This document shows, one piece after another, positions 7,490 to 17,390 of a DNA stretch of 64,000 nucleotides. Source of the stretch: Oceanomicrobium pacificus (GTDB lineage Bacteria > Pseudomonadota > Alphaproteobacteria > Rhodobacterales > Rhodobacteraceae); contig NZ_WUWG01000003.1 in the NCBI RefSeq assembly GCF_009833495.1, positions 868,001 through 932,000 on the forward strand. Reading direction: 5' to 3'. Under the pieces are notes generated by a model. It was not told where the DNA came from and did not search any database. It saw only the letters and a list, made by a program, of their open reading frames with translations. The position numbers were made by a program, and so were the translations under genes. Numbering within the stretch: the first letter of the stretch is position 1; each line of letters starts with the position of its first letter.

Positions 7490-8122
7490 TCAGCGCACTC
7501 CCTCTCGGTTCTTGGCCACCCGGTAATAGGCCCAGAGCAACCGCGCCGCAACCGCCCGCCACGGCGCCCATGCGGCGCCCATCTCCTGCAACTGGCGGGC
7601 GGTCGGGCGCTCTTCCAGTCCGAAGAGAATCCGCGCGCTTTCCTGCAGCGCCAGATCGCCCGAGGCGAGCACATCGGCGCGTCCCAGCGAGAACATGGCA
7701 TAGATCTCGGCTGTCCAAATCCCGATGCCTTTCACTCCCACCAGTTCCGCGATCACCTCTTCGGTCGGGCGGTCGCGCAGGGCGGCATAGTCGATACCCG
7801 CTTCGGCCAATGCGCGGGCATAGCGCAGTTTCGGGCGCGACAGGCCGCAGGCACGCAGGGCCTCGTCATCAAGGGCGCTCAGGCCCGCTTCGGTGACCGC
7901 ATCCGCGGCCTCCAGCCGTCGCCAGATCCCGTCTGCGGCGGCGACCGATATCTGCTGGCTGACGATGGCACCCAGAAGCGCCGTGAACCCGTCCTCGCGC
8001 AGCCTGAGCGGCGCGGGGCCGGCAGCGTCATGGGCCTCGGCAAATCGCGGCTCGACCGCAATCAGATGGGCGGTCCCCTCCTCGATATCGGCCGCACAGG
8101 TGATGATCCGCCCGACACTCAT
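7490..8122 (-). CDS. DNA-3-methyladenine glycosylase II (AlkA-type)
   Basis: 210 residues of the HhH-GPD superfamily. Visible are FTALLGAIVSQQIS (a helical signature), the helix-hairpin-helix LVGVKGIGIWTAE, and the catalytic aspartate region VLASGDLALQES. AlkA-type enzymes excise alkylated purines in base excision repair. It lacks the N-terminal extension of E. coli AlkA, so it is the short DNA-3-methyladenine glycosylase form. The ATG overlaps the cobK stop (ATGA). It sits within a cobalamin operon without an obvious functional link. Confidence 0.88.
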   Translation of the reverse strand: MSVGRIITCAADIEEGTAHLIAVEPRFAEAHDAAGPAPLRLREDGFTALLGAIVSQQISVAAADGIWRRLEAADAVTEAGLSALDDEALRACGLSRPKLRYARALAEAGIDYAALRDRPTEEVIAELVGVKGIGIWTAEIYAMFSLGRADVLASGDLALQESARILFGLEERPTARQLQEMGAAWAPWRAVAARLLWAYYRVAKNREGVR

Positions 8123-8916
8123 GCCAGTTGCGCCCGCCGCGCGTCGATCCAGCCGAGCGCCGCCGCCGGATCGGCGACCGTGGTAGAGCCGCGCGGCATG
8201 GGCGGGCGGTCGACGATCAGGATGTTCAGCCCCAGAGCCGCAGCCGCGTCGAGCTTGGTGCGCCCCGACCGGCCGCCGGAATTCCGCGTCACCAGCCATG
8301 ACGCCCCGCTCTCGCGCAGCACCTGCCGCTCGCTTTCCTCGCTGTGCGGCGGGCGGCCCTTGACGAAGCGGATATGCGGCGCGGCCGCCTGAAGCGCGGG
8401 ATCGGGCGGATCGATGACGCGTGCGGTGAAGCTGCAATCGGTGCGGGCGATGAACGGGTCCAGATGCCGCGCGCCAAGGGCAAGGAACGCATGTGTCCCG
8501 GCAGGCAGCGCGGCTGCGGCCGCGCCGAGGTCGGGCACACGGTGCCAGGCGTCTTGCGCTGCCGCGTCCCAGGCCGGACGGCGCAGATGCAGGATCGGGA
8601 CGCGGGCGCGACGTGCCGCAGACTGGGCATTCCGGGTCATGCGCGCGGCAAACGGGTGGGTGGCATTCAGGACCGCCTTGTAGCCGCCGATCACCAGATG
8701 CCCCGTCAGCCCGTCCTCGCCGCCGAATCCGCCCTGCATCACGCCGATATCGGGCGGCAGTCCCACCGGCTCGGCCGTGACGCCCGCGAGCGCGTAGCGC
8801 ACGGTCCAGCCCCGCACCCGCTCCGCCAGCTGGCGGGCCTCTGTCGTGCCGCCGAGGATGAGCAGAAACGGTCCCTTCAGTTCGGGAAAGTCAGGCATCG
8901 GGCCCCAATCGCTCAC
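8119..8916 (-). CDS. cobK: Precorrin-6A reductase
   Basis: 265 residues. The N-terminal nucleotide-binding start is LLILGGTTEARQLAE. NATHPFAARM lies near residue 85 and SWLVTRNSGGR with a following TKLDAAAALG near 205-225, all matching CobK/CbiJ. The enzyme reduces (cobalt-)precorrin-6A to dihydroprecorrin-6 with NADPH in corrin ring synthesis. The GTG start overlaps the cbiD stop (GTGA), and its own stop overlaps the glycosylase gene. An alternative in-frame ATG lies six codons downstream. Pairing with cbiD rather than cobF on the same strand is informative about the route. Confidence 0.9.
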   Translation of the reverse strand: MSDWGPMPDFPELKGPFLLILGGTTEARQLAERVRGWTVRYALAGVTAEPVGLPPDIGVMQGGFGGEDGLTGHLVIGGYKAVLNATHPFAARMTRNAQSAARRARVPILHLRRPAWDAAAQDAWHRVPDLGAAAAALPAGTHAFLALGARHLDPFIARTDCSFTARVIDPPDPALQAAAPHIRFVKGRPPHSEESERQVLRESGASWLVTRNSGGRSGRTKLDAAAALGLNILIVDRPPMPRGSTTVADPAAALGWIDARRAQLA

Positions 8917-9965
8917 GGTCCGCTCCGCGCCAGAATATGGCCCTGCCGGTCGACCAGCACCACATCGACCGCGACCGGTTCACCCAGCAACCGCTGATGC
9001 ACGGACTGACGTGCCGCCTCGGCAATACGTTCGGGAAGATCTTTATCAATTTCAATTGCTTCCAGAACAGTATTCGCATCCTGTACCAACGGATTCCGGG
9101 CGAGATCCGCCAGCGCATCAAAGTCGACCTGGCTGCGCGCCGAATGCAGGTCCATCGCGCCTTGCGCCAGTTTCGCAAGCTTGCCCGGACCGCCACCGAT
9201 CGTCAGCCGCGGCACCGGATGGCGGGCCAGATACTTGATCAGCCCGCCGGCAAAATCCCCCATATCGAGCATCGCATGGTCGGGGAGGCCATAAAGCGCC
9301 TGCACCGCGCGCTCCGACATGTTGCCGGTGCACCCGGCCACATGGGCCAGCCGGTCGGCCCGTGCCACGTCGACCCCGCGATGGATGGAGGCAATCCATG
9401 CCGCGCAGGAAAAGGGTCGCACGATGCCGGTCGTGCCAAGGATCGAGATGCCGCCGACGATCCCGAGCCGCGGGTTCCAGGTCTTCTCCGCAAGCGCCGC
9501 CCCGCCCGGCACGGATATGGTGATGTCGATATCGCCCGACCGGCCCGTATGCAGGGCCAGTGCCGCAACCTCGGCCGCCATCATCTTGCGCGGCACCGGA
9601 TTGATCGCGGCTTCTCCGGGCGGGATCGGCAGGCCCGGACGGGTCACCGTGCCGACACCGTCGCCGGCATGGAACCGCACGCCCGCGCCGGGCGCACCAT
9701 TGCGCACCTCCACCTCGATGATCGCGCCGTGGGTCACGTCCGGATCGTCGCCCGCATCCTTCTCGATCGCGGCCAGCGCCCAGCCGGGCCCGCGCGCGCT
9801 GCGCACGAGCGGAAAGGACGGCATCTCGCCGCCCGGCAGGGTGATCGAAACCGGATCGAGCACCCCATGCCCCCACAGGTCCGCGAGCGCCGCGCGCGTG
9901 GCTGCGGTGGCGCAGGCGCCGGTGGTCCAGCCGCGGCGCAGAGAGCTATGTGGGCGCGCTGTCAT
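8913..9965 (-). CDS. cbiD: Cobalt-precorrin-5B (C1)-methyltransferase
   Basis: 350 residues. The N-terminal LRRGWTTGACATAA is the CbiD signature. IVGGISILGTTGIVRPFS lies mid-protein and the conserved VAGCTGNMSE region follows. CbiD methylates C1 during contraction of the corrin ring in the anaerobic-type branch. The ATG at 9965 was chosen over a much longer frame that runs antisense through cobA. It is divergent from cobA across about 115 bp that should hold both promoters. No cobalamin riboswitch fits in that space. Confidence 0.9.
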   Translation of the reverse strand: MTARPHSSLRRGWTTGACATAATRAALADLWGHGVLDPVSITLPGGEMPSFPLVRSARGPGWALAAIEKDAGDDPDVTHGAIIEVEVRNGAPGAGVRFHAGDGVGTVTRPGLPIPPGEAAINPVPRKMMAAEVAALALHTGRSGDIDITISVPGGAALAEKTWNPRLGIVGGISILGTTGIVRPFSCAAWIASIHRGVDVARADRLAHVAGCTGNMSERAVQALYGLPDHAMLDMGDFAGGLIKYLARHPVPRLTIGGGPGKLAKLAQGAMDLHSARSQVDFDALADLARNPLVQDANTVLEAIEIDKDLPERIAEAARQSVHQRLLGEPVAVDVVLVDRQGHILARSGP

Positions 9966-10082
9966 CAGCGGGACTATAGGGGGCGTGTGCGGCCGGGCCA
10001 ATCGCCATGTGAGGGCGCCACAGCAGCCCGATCCGGCGCGTCCGCGCTTGGCCTTGCGGAAGCACGGGTCTAATAAGTGGCG

Positions 10083-10943
10083 ATGGACAGTTCGAATCTT
10101 CCCGCCCCGCCCGGAGGCACATGGCCGACACTGGACCCCGGCTGGGTCTGGCTCGTCGGCGCCGGACCGGGCGACCCCGGCCTGATGACCCTGCACGGTC
10201 TGAATGCGCTCCGTCAGGCGGACGTGATCGTCTATGACGCGCTTGTGGAACCGGCGATCCTTGATTGGGCAAGGCCTGATGCGGACCGGATCTATGCCGG
10301 CAAGCGCGGCGGGAAACCGTCGGCCAAACAGCGCGACATCTCGCTGCATCTGGTGGAACTGGCACAGGCCGGCCGCCGGGTCCTGCGGCTGAAAGGCGGC
10401 GATCCGTTCGTCTTCGGCCGTGGCGGCGAGGAAGCGCAAACGCTCGTTCAGCATGGCGTGCCGATCCGGATCGTGCCGGGCATTTCCGCAGGCATCGGCG
10501 GGCTCGCCTATGCCGGTATCCCGGTCACCCATCGCGACATCAACCAGTCCGTCACCTTTCTGACCGGCCATGACCAGACAGGTGCGACGCCCACCTCCGT
10601 CAACTGGGCAGCCGTGTCCGAGGGGGCGCAGGTGATCGTGATGTATATGGCGATGAAACATCTGGCCGGGATCACCGCGGCGCTGATCGACGCAGGGCGC
10701 GCGCCCGACGAGCCGGTGGCCATCGTGACCCGGGCGACCCTGCCCGACCAGCGCGTGCTGGAGACAACGCTGGCCCATGCGGTCGACGATGCGGCCGCGG
10801 CCGCCGTCGACCCGCCTGCAATTGTCTGTGTCGGGCGCTCTGTGCTGATGCGGCAGGTGCTCGACTGGACCGGCATGATGGCGGGCGAGCCGGTGCGCAA
10901 TCCCGACCCGCTGGGGCGCGGACGGCCGGCCGAACAGGCGTGA
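10083..10943 (+). CDS. cobA: Uroporphyrinogen-III C-methyltransferase
   Basis: About 286 residues. VWLVGAGPGDPGLMTLHGL is the N-terminal SUMT motif, followed by VVYD-like YDALV, KRGGKPSAKQRDI, LRLKGGDPFVFGRGGEE, and PGISAGIGGLAYAGIPVTHRD. All are standard for CobA. It transfers two methyl groups from S-adenosylmethionine to uroporphyrinogen III to give precorrin-2, the branch point to cobalamin and siroheme. A GTG two codons upstream (10077) is an alternative start; no strong ribosome site decides. The stop overlaps the GTG of cobB. Confidence 0.92.
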   Translation: MDSSNLPAPPGGTWPTLDPGWVWLVGAGPGDPGLMTLHGLNALRQADVIVYDALVEPAILDWARPDADRIYAGKRGGKPSAKQRDISLHLVELAQAGRRVLRLKGGDPFVFGRGGEEAQTLVQHGVPIRIVPGISAGIGGLAYAGIPVTHRDINQSVTFLTGHDQTGATPTSVNWAAVSEGAQVIVMYMAMKHLAGITAALIDAGRAPDEPVAIVTRATLPDQRVLETTLAHAVDDAAAAAVDPPAIVCVGRSVLMRQVLDWTGMMAGEPVRNPDPLGRGRPAEQA

Positions 10944-12277
10944 GCCGCGGGCTCCTTCTGGCCGCGCCCGCATCGGGCAGCGGCAAGACGGTGCTGACGC
11001 TGGCGCTCCTGCGGGCCTTGCGCCGCCGCGGGGTGGCGCTGCGCTCGGCCAAGAGCGGCCCCGACTATATCGATCCCGATTATCACCGGCTGGCGAGCGG
11101 CAGCGCCTGCGTGAACCTCGACGGCTGGGCCATGTCAGCCCAGCGGCTGGCCGGGCTCGCGGCAAACGGAGTGGAGGGGCCAACCGGACCGGACGCGCCG
11201 CTTCTGGTGGTCGAGGGGGCCATGGGGCTCTTTGATGGCGCGGTGCCTGATGCCGCCGGATCAAGTGCTGCGCTGGCAAAGACGCTCGGCCTGCCGGTGG
11301 TCCTGATTGTGGATTGCGCGCGACAGGGCCAGTCGGTCGCGGCACTCATCTCTGGCTTTGCACGGTTCGATCCGGACCTGCATCTTGCAGGCGTCCTATT
11401 GAACCGGGTCGGCTCGGAACGGCACGCGCAGATGCTGCAGGACGCGATCGGCCGCCACCTGCCGGACCTGCCGGTGCTCGGATGCGTCTACCGCAGCGAC
11501 GCGCTCGCCCTGCCCGACCGGCATCTGGGCCTCGTGCAGGCGCGCGAACATGCCGATATCGACGCGTTTCTTGACGGGGCCGCCACGGAATTGGACGCCC
11601 GGATCGACATCCGCGCGCTGGTGGCCAGTGCCGCACCCGTCCGGCACGGTAACACGCCGCGGCTCCCGCTTCGCCCGCCGGGGCAACGGATTGCAGTGGC
11701 ACGCGACGACGCGTTCGCCTTCGCCTATCCGCATCTTCTGCAGGGCTGGCGCGACGGCGGCGCGTCCATCAGCTTCTTCTCCCCTCTGGCCGACGACGCG
11801 CCCGACGAGGCAGCCGATGCGGTCTATCTGCCGGGTGGGTATCCGGAACTGCATGCAGGCCGGCTTGCCGCGGCCGGCAGGTTCCGTGCAGCCATGCGAA
11901 GCGCGGCGGAACGCGGCCTGCCGGTCTACGGCGAATGCGGCGGCTTCATGGTGCTCGGCCAAAGCCTGACCGATGCGGACGGCACCGATCACCCGATGCT
12001 CGGCCTCCTCGATCTGGAAACCGATTTCAGCGCCCGCCGCCGGCAACTCGGCTACCGCCGCGCCGTGCCGCGCGGCGGGGACTGGTTCGGCAGCCAGTCC
12101 GGCCCGTGGCGGGCGCACGAATTCCACTATGCCACCATCCGCAGGCAGGCGGGCATGCCGCTCTTCGAGGTCTCGGACGCCGCAGGCACCGTGCTCGGCC
12201 CCGCCGGACTACAGCACGGATCGGTCAGCGGCAGCTTCATCCACCTGATCGCGCCGGAAGAAGACGCGGTGATTTGA
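10940..12277 (+). CDS. cobB: Cobyrinic acid a,c-diamide synthase
   Basis: 445 residues. The N-terminal ATPase has a P-loop APASGSGKT and the KSGPDYIDPDYH segment. The C-terminal half is a class-I-like glutamine amidotransferase, with YLPGGYPELHA and the nucleophilic cysteine in YGECGGFMVLG. It amidates the a and c side chains of (hydrogeno)byrinic acid using glutamine and ATP. The GTG start overlaps the cobA stop (GTGA), so cobA-cobB form a coupled pair. CobB acting in either the aerobic or anaerobic route fits; the aerobic enzyme is named CobB, the anaerobic CbiA. Confidence 0.92.
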   Translation: MSRGLLLAAPASGSGKTVLTLALLRALRRRGVALRSAKSGPDYIDPDYHRLASGSACVNLDGWAMSAQRLAGLAANGVEGPTGPDAPLLVVEGAMGLFDGAVPDAAGSSAALAKTLGLPVVLIVDCARQGQSVAALISGFARFDPDLHLAGVLLNRVGSERHAQMLQDAIGRHLPDLPVLGCVYRSDALALPDRHLGLVQAREHADIDAFLDGAATELDARIDIRALVASAAPVRHGNTPRLPLRPPGQRIAVARDDAFAFAYPHLLQGWRDGGASISFFSPLADDAPDEAADAVYLPGGYPELHAGRLAAAGRFRAAMRSAAERGLPVYGECGGFMVLGQSLTDADGTDHPMLGLLDLETDFSARRRQLGYRRAVPRGGDWFGSQSGPWRAHEFHYATIRRQAGMPLFEVSDAAGTVLGPAGLQHGSVSGSFIHLIAPEEDAVI

Positions 12278-12315
12278 CGCTTGCGCACGCGGCGCCAAGA
12301 TGGTCCTGTCCGCGC

Positions 12316-13566
12316 ATGACTGCAGCCGACCGTCCCTCCGCCAAGACCAAGCGCAACATTGCCGCCCTGATTGCCGCGCAAGCGATCCTCGGGGCGCAGA
12401 TGCCGGTCTATTTCGTGTTGGGCGGCCTGTCGGGCAAGATGCTGGCGAGCAACCCGTGCTGGGCGACGCTGCCGATCTCGCTGATCGTGCTCGGCTCGAT
12501 GATCTCCGCCCCGCCGCTCGCCGCCTTCATGGGGCGGTTCGGTCGCCGGGCCGGTTTCTTTCTTGGCACATTCGGCGGCGCATTCGGCGCGCTTCTGTGC
12601 ACGATCGCGCTCTATTCGGGCAGTTTCGCGCTGTTCCTGATCGGCTCGTTTATCACCGGTCTCTACTTTTGCGCTCACGGGTTCTACCGGTTCGCGGCGT
12701 CGGACAGCAGCGAACCGGCCTTCCGGCCCAAGGCGATCAGCTGGGTGATGGCCGGCGGCCTCATCTCCGCCATTCTCGGCCCGTTCATCGTGCGCCAGAC
12801 AGGCGGTGCCGCCGTCAGCCTGCCCGGTCTCGACCTGCCGCCCGTGCCCTTCGCCGCCGCCTATCTGTCGATGGTGGTGCTGAATGTGCTCGGCTCGGCA
12901 ATCTTCCTGTTCCTCGACATCCCGAAGCCGAAGCCGCCAAAGGCCGGGACCGACGCCGGGCGGTCACGCTGGGAGCTTCTGAAGAGCCCCGGCATCCTTG
13001 TCGCGATGATCGTCTCGATGGTGGCCTATGCGCTGATGAACCTCGTCATGACATCCACCCCGCTCGCCGTCGTGGGCTGCGGGTTCACGCCCGACGATGC
13101 GGCCAATATCGTCTCCGCCCATGTGCTGGCCATGTATGTGCCAAGCTTCTTTACCGGCCCGCTCATCGCGCGGTTCGGCACGCGGCTCATCATTGCAACC
13201 GGACTGGTGCTGCTGGCCGGTGCGGGAATCGTCGGCCTGTCGGGGGTGGATTTGGGGAATTTCTACCTCGCGCTGGTGCTGCTCGGGATCGGCTGGAATT
13301 TCGGCTTCATCGGCGGCACCACGATGCTCGCGCAATATCACACGCCCGAGGAGGCCACCCGCGCGCAGGGCATGAACGACTTCGCCGTCTTCGGCATGGT
13401 GACGCTGGCCTCGCTCAGCTCCGGCATCCTGATGAACTGTTCGGGCGGCGATCCTGTGTCCGGCTGGACAGCGGTGAATATCGCGATGGTGCCGCTCCTG
13501 ATGCTGGCCGGCGGTGCGCTCATCTGGCTCACGCTCGCCGGCGCACGGCGCGCACCGACCGCCTGA
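12316..13566 (+). CDS. MFS transporter
   Basis: About 416 residues with twelve predicted membrane helices. The loop between helices 2 and 3 reads GRFGRRAGFFLG, the major-facilitator motif. The second half begins around residue 215 after a cytoplasmic loop with PKPKPPK. The substrate is unknown. It lies 38 bp downstream of cobB on the same strand, and could be co-transcribed with cobA-cobB. Transport of a corrinoid or unrelated substrate is speculation. It is convergent with the squalene/phytoene-synthase-like gene with only 4 bases between the stops. Confidence 0.87.
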   Translation: MTAADRPSAKTKRNIAALIAAQAILGAQMPVYFVLGGLSGKMLASNPCWATLPISLIVLGSMISAPPLAAFMGRFGRRAGFFLGTFGGAFGALLCTIALYSGSFALFLIGSFITGLYFCAHGFYRFAASDSSEPAFRPKAISWVMAGGLISAILGPFIVRQTGGAAVSLPGLDLPPVPFAAAYLSMVVLNVLGSAIFLFLDIPKPKPPKAGTDAGRSRWELLKSPGILVAMIVSMVAYALMNLVMTSTPLAVVGCGFTPDDAANIVSAHVLAMYVPSFFTGPLIARFGTRLIIATGLVLLAGAGIVGLSGVDLGNFYLALVLLGIGWNFGFIGGTTMLAQYHTPEEATRAQGMNDFAVFGMVTLASLSSGILMNCSGGDPVSGWTAVNIAMVPLLMLAGGALIWLTLAGARRAPTA

Positions 13567-13570
13567 GCCG

Positions 13571-14395
13571 CTACCAGCGTCCGGTCATCCCGCGCCAGAG
13601 GGCCGACCAGCGGCGCGCCAGTTCGCGGCGGCCAAGATCACCCTGCACAACCGCAGCCGGATCGGTTGCAGCCTGCGCGAGCACCGGACCCGCTTGCACT
13701 GCCGTCAGGAGCGCGGGCGCCACGCTGCGCGGCAGGCGCGCGCGGGCCTCACGTGCGCGTTGAAGGGCCGCGGCGGCGTCGCTGGTGATGTCGCGGATCG
13801 CATCTGCCATCGGCTCTGACACCTCGCCCCGCGCGAGCGCGGCATGGTCGGTCACCCAGCCAGTGGGCACCGGATCGCGGCCCGACGCCAGCAGTGCTGG
13901 CACCGCCTGCCAGAGTGCGGCAACCCCGCCGGCATAGGCCAGATCCGTCACCACCGGCAAACCGTCGTCCGGACAGTCGCAGATCCGGGCCGCGAGGCGC
14001 ATGAGCGCGCCGGCCGTCCCGTCGATATAGGCATCGAAAGCCGCGCGGCTCGACTGCGGATCGGAGCCAATATCGAAGCGCCGCGCGGCAATGAGCGCGG
14101 AAAATTCACGCTGCGGCAGATCGTGGCGTGCTATGGCATCGGCGAGCGGCGCGACGACCTCATGGGCGCGCGGCGGTTTGCCTGCGAAGATCTCGTCCAG
14201 CGCATCTACCCACCATTGCAGGCGGATCTCGGCCAGCATCGGCTCGGACGTGACCCACGGCGCGCGAACAACTTCCAGATTGAACGCATAGAGCGCCAGC
14301 AGGTCGCCGCGGGCCGGCATCGGCGCCAGAAGCGCCGTGCGGAACCGGTCCGGATCCCCCCGCTCGACCGCAGCGGCGCAGGCATCGAGGCTCAT
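13571..14395 (-). CDS. Squalene/phytoene synthase-like protein
   Basis: 274 residues of the trans-isoprenyl diphosphate synthase-like fold. LLALYAFNLEVVR near 35-47 is the region where phytoene synthase carries its first aspartate-rich motif. QWWVDALDEIFAGKPP follows. The canonical DxxxD metal-binding motif is missing, as in NDUFAF6-like members that assist respiratory complex I assembly rather than make carotenoids. It overlaps the cimA stop (ATGA) and closes the cysS-cimA operon. No carotenoid genes are nearby, which also argues against phytoene synthesis. Confidence 0.75.
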   Translation of the reverse strand: MSLDACAAAVERGDPDRFRTALLAPMPARGDLLALYAFNLEVVRAPWVTSEPMLAEIRLQWWVDALDEIFAGKPPRAHEVVAPLADAIARHDLPQREFSALIAARRFDIGSDPQSSRAAFDAYIDGTAGALMRLAARICDCPDDGLPVVTDLAYAGGVAALWQAVPALLASGRDPVPTGWVTDHAALARGEVSEPMADAIRDITSDAAAALQRAREARARLPRSVAPALLTAVQAGPVLAQAATDPAAVVQGDLGRRELARRWSALWRGMTGRW

Positions 14396-16020
14396 GCGTC
14401 CGCGGCCTCCTCGGCGATCAGCTTCCAGATGACGGCCTCATGCAGCGCCTGAAACGAGGCATCGACGATGTTGGCCGACACGCCGACCGTGGTCCAGTGA
14501 CGGCCCTTGTCATCTTCGCTGTCGATGAGCACGCGGGTGACGGCTTCGGTCCCGCCATTGGTGATGCGGACCTTGAAATCGACCAGCCGCATGTCGGCAA
14601 TATGGCCCGACCACTGGCCCAGATCCTTGGCGAGCGCGCGGCTCAGCGCGTTGACCGGCCCCTGATCGGCATCGCTTTCGGGATCGTGGCTCTCGGACAC
14701 GTTGAGCACCCGTTCGCCGCCGACATTCACCACGACGACCGCCTCGGACACGGTCACAACCTGCCGCAGCGCATTGTAGCGGCGTTCGACCATGACGCGG
14801 TAGCGTTCCACGTCGAAGAAGCGCGGCATCTGGCCGAGCACGCGGCGGGCGAGCAACTCGAAACTCGCCTGCGCCCCGTCATAGGCATAGCCCATATCTT
14901 CGCGCGCCTTGACCAGATCGAGGATCTCCGACAGGCGCGGATCGCCCTTCTCCACCGACAATCCGGCCTCCGACAGGCGCCGGCGCAGGTTCGACTGGCC
15001 GGCCTGGTTCGACATGGGCACGACGCGGCGGTTGCCGACGGATTCGGGCGGGACATGCTCGTAGGTCGTCGGGTCCTTCAGGATCGCGCTCGCATGCAGC
15101 CCCGCCTTGTGGGTGAAGGCATTGGCGCCGACATAGGGCGCATGGGCATCCGGCACGCGGTTGAGGATCTCGTCGAGCATCCGGCTGACGCGGGTCAGCT
15201 TGGCCAGATCCTTGCGGTCGACGCCGATCTCGAAAGCGTCCGCGAAGGCCGGCTTCAGCAGAAGCGTCGGGATGATCGAGACAAGGTTGGCATTGCCGCA
15301 GCGCTCGCCCAAGCCGTTGAGCGTGCCCTGGATCTGGCGCACACCCGCCTGCACGGCGGCCAGCGAATTGGCCACAGCCATGCCGGTATCGTCGTGCGTG
15401 TGGATGCCGAGCCGGTCACCCGGAATGCCCGCTGCAATGGCGGCGTCCACTGCCGCCGTCACGTCGCCGGGCAGCGCGCCGCCGTTGGTGTCGCACAGCA
15501 CGATCCAGCGGGCGCCCGCATCATGGGCCGCGCGGATGGCTTCGAGTGCATAGGGCGGGTTGGCGGCAAAGCCGTCGAAGAAATGTTCCGCATCGAAGAT
15601 CGCCTCGCGGCCCTGCTCGACCAGATAGGCGACCGAGTCGCGGATATTGTCGAGATTTTCCTCCAGCGTGATGCCGAGCGCCGCGGTGACGTGGAAATCA
15701 TGGGTCTTGCCGACAAGGCAGACCGTGTCCGTGCCCGCACCCACGACCTGCGCCAGCACATCGTCGTTGGAGGCCGAGCGCCCGGCCCGCTTGGTCATCC
15801 CGAAGGCCGCGAAGCGGGCCGCCTTCAACGTCGGCGCGGCGGCGAAAAAGTCGCTGTCGGTCGGGTTCGCCCCCGGCCAGCCGCCCTCGACATAGTCGAG
15901 CCCGAGCGCGTCGAGCGCCTCGGCGATCCGCACCTTGTCATCGACCGAGAAATCGACGCCCTGCGTCTGCTGCCCGTCGCGCAATGTCGTGTCGTAGAGA
16001 TAGAGCCGTTCGCGGGTCAC
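14392..16020 (-). CDS. cimA: (R)-citramalate synthase
   Basis: 542 residues. The N-terminal TIM barrel of the DRE-TIM metallolyase family shows the signature [17 protein letters not shown] and the metal-binding HTHDD. A C-terminal LeuA-type regulatory domain starts near residue 400. The length and the Q-rich start match CimA rather than 2-isopropylmalate synthase. The enzyme condenses pyruvate and acetyl-CoA to citramalate, feeding threonine-independent isoleucine synthesis; ilvC elsewhere in the window serves the same pathway. The GTG start overlaps the cysS stop by 4 bases (GTGA). Confidence 0.9.
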   Translation of the reverse strand: MTRERLYLYDTTLRDGQQTQGVDFSVDDKVRIAEALDALGLDYVEGGWPGANPTDSDFFAAAPTLKAARFAAFGMTKRAGRSASNDDVLAQVVGAGTDTVCLVGKTHDFHVTAALGITLEENLDNIRDSVAYLVEQGREAIFDAEHFFDGFAANPPYALEAIRAAHDAGARWIVLCDTNGGALPGDVTAAVDAAIAAGIPGDRLGIHTHDDTGMAVANSLAAVQAGVRQIQGTLNGLGERCGNANLVSIIPTLLLKPAFADAFEIGVDRKDLAKLTRVSRMLDEILNRVPDAHAPYVGANAFTHKAGLHASAILKDPTTYEHVPPESVGNRRVVPMSNQAGQSNLRRRLSEAGLSVEKGDPRLSEILDLVKAREDMGYAYDGAQASFELLARRVLGQMPRFFDVERYRVMVERRYNALRQVVTVSEAVVVVNVGGERVLNVSESHDPESDADQGPVNALSRALAKDLGQWSGHIADMRLVDFKVRITNGGTEAVTRVLIDSEDDKGRHWTTVGVSANIVDASFQALHEAVIWKLIAEEAADA

Positions 16021-17390
16021 AGGAGCGCCTCCAATGCTGCGGGATCGGCGCTGCCGGAGGAATGAGATAACTGAGCTCCGTCCAAGCCAATCTGAACCTC
16101 GTATCCTGCGTTGATTGCTCCCTTCCGAAGTTCGTCGGCACGCTCATAGTCCTTCCTTGACCGAGCTTCGTTTAAAGCAGCGACAAATCGGAGCTCAACC
16201 TCGGTAGCCGAAGATATAGGCCGATACCAGAAATCATCCGTATCTTCGAAATTGAGAATTCCAATTAAGTTGGCAGAAGCCTTCAGATCAGAGTATCTTC
16301 CCTGCTTAAAAATTTTCCGAAGTTCAAACATTGCGCCAGCTGTATCAAGGTTATTGCATAAATAACCCAGAAATTTTTCGTCCACATCTCCCGTTGATTC
16401 ATTCTCACAAGCGCGCTTCCACTTTTTCAGCTCTCTTGTAGCCCGATCTATTTTATCCTGGCTGAAACTAAACTTCTTTGAATAGTGCGTTTTTAGAAAC
16501 ACGAAGCGGATCACCTCTCCCGGCACGCCCTGATCGAGCAGGTCGCGCACGGTGAAGAAATTGCCAAGCGACTTGGACATTTTCTTGCCCTCAACCTGCA
16601 GCATCTCGTTGTGCATCCAGATTTTCGCAAACCCGCCGTCCGGGTGCGCGCAGCAGCTCTGGGCGATCTCGTTTTCATGGTGCGGGAATTGCAGATCGAT
16701 CCCGCCGCCATGAATGTCGAAACTGTCGCCGAGCAACTCGCGCGCCATGGCGGAACATTCGATATGCCAGCCCGGACGCCCCCGGCCCCACGGGCTGTCC
16801 CAGCCCGGCGTGTCCGCGTCGGACGGTTTCCACAGCACGAAATCCATCGGGTTGCGCTTGTAGGGCGCGACCTCGACCCGCGCGCCGGCGATCATGTCCT
16901 CGACCGTCCGGCCAGACAGGCGGCCATAGTCGCGATAGCTGTCGACGGCAAAAAGCACGTGGCCCTCCGCTGCATAGGCATGGCCGGTCTCGATCAGCGT
17001 TTCGATCATCGCGATCATCGGCGGGATGAACTCGGTCGCGCGCGGCATCTGGTCCGGCTCCAGCGCGCCGAGCGCGGCCATATCGTCAAGATACCAGCCG
17101 ATGGTTTCGTCCGTGATGTCGCGGATGGGCCGCCCTGTCGCCGCGGCGCGGGCATTGATCTTGTCATCCACGTCGGTGAAATTCCGGACATAGGTCACAT
17201 GGTCGGCACCATAGACATGCCGCAACAGGCGGTAGAGCGTGTCGAACACCACCACCGGACGCGCATTGCCCAGATGCGCCCGGTCATAGACCGTCGGGCC
17301 GCAGACATAGAGCCGCACATTGGCCGGGTCGATCGGCTCAAGCCGTTCGCGGCGGCGCGTGGCGGTGTTGTGAAGGGTGATCTCGGTCAT
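16017..17390 (-). CDS. cysS: Cysteinyl-tRNA synthetase with AT-rich C-terminal segment
   Basis: 457 residues. The catalytic domain has the HIGH-like HLGN in [15 protein letters not shown], zinc-ligand and cysteine-binding segments ([31 protein letters not shown]) and the KMSKS loop in [12 protein letters not shown]. It charges tRNA-Cys. Residues about 295-440 are encoded by a distinctly AT-rich stretch (16065-16505) with lysine-, asparagine- and serine-rich content. That stretch lies between GC-rich flanks and stays in frame. The catalytic core is intact, so the enzyme is presumably active. ATG at 17390 follows AGGACC. It is the first gene of cysS-cimA. Confidence 0.93.
   Translation of the reverse strand: MTEITLHNTATRRRERLEPIDPANVRLYVCGPTVYDRAHLGNARPVVVFDTLYRLLRHVYGADHVTYVRNFTDVDDKINARAAATGRPIRDITDETIGWYLDDMAALGALEPDQMPRATEFIPPMIAMIETLIETGHAYAAEGHVLFAVDSYRDYGRLSGRTVEDMIAGARVEVAPYKRNPMDFVLWKPSDADTPGWDSPWGRGRPGWHIECSAMARELLGDSFDIHGGGIDLQFPHHENEIAQSCCAHPDGGFAKIWMHNEMLQVEGKKMSKSLGNFFTVRDLLDQGVPGEVIRFVFLKTHYSKKFSFSQDKIDRATRELKKWKRACENESTGDVDEKFLGYLCNNLDTAGAMFELRKIFKQGRYSDLKASANLIGILNFEDTDDFWYRPISSATEVELRFVAALNEARSRKDYERADELRKGAINAGYEVQIGLDGAQLSHSSGSADPAALEALL

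Noticed and set aside
9966-10082. Possible cobalamin riboswitch between cbiD and cobA
   Set aside because: Only about 115 bases, and no B12-box-like or core motif was found.
8913-11345. Long minus-strand frame extending cbiD to 810 codons
   Set aside because: The extra part runs antisense through cobA and the start of cobB; the family start is at 9965.
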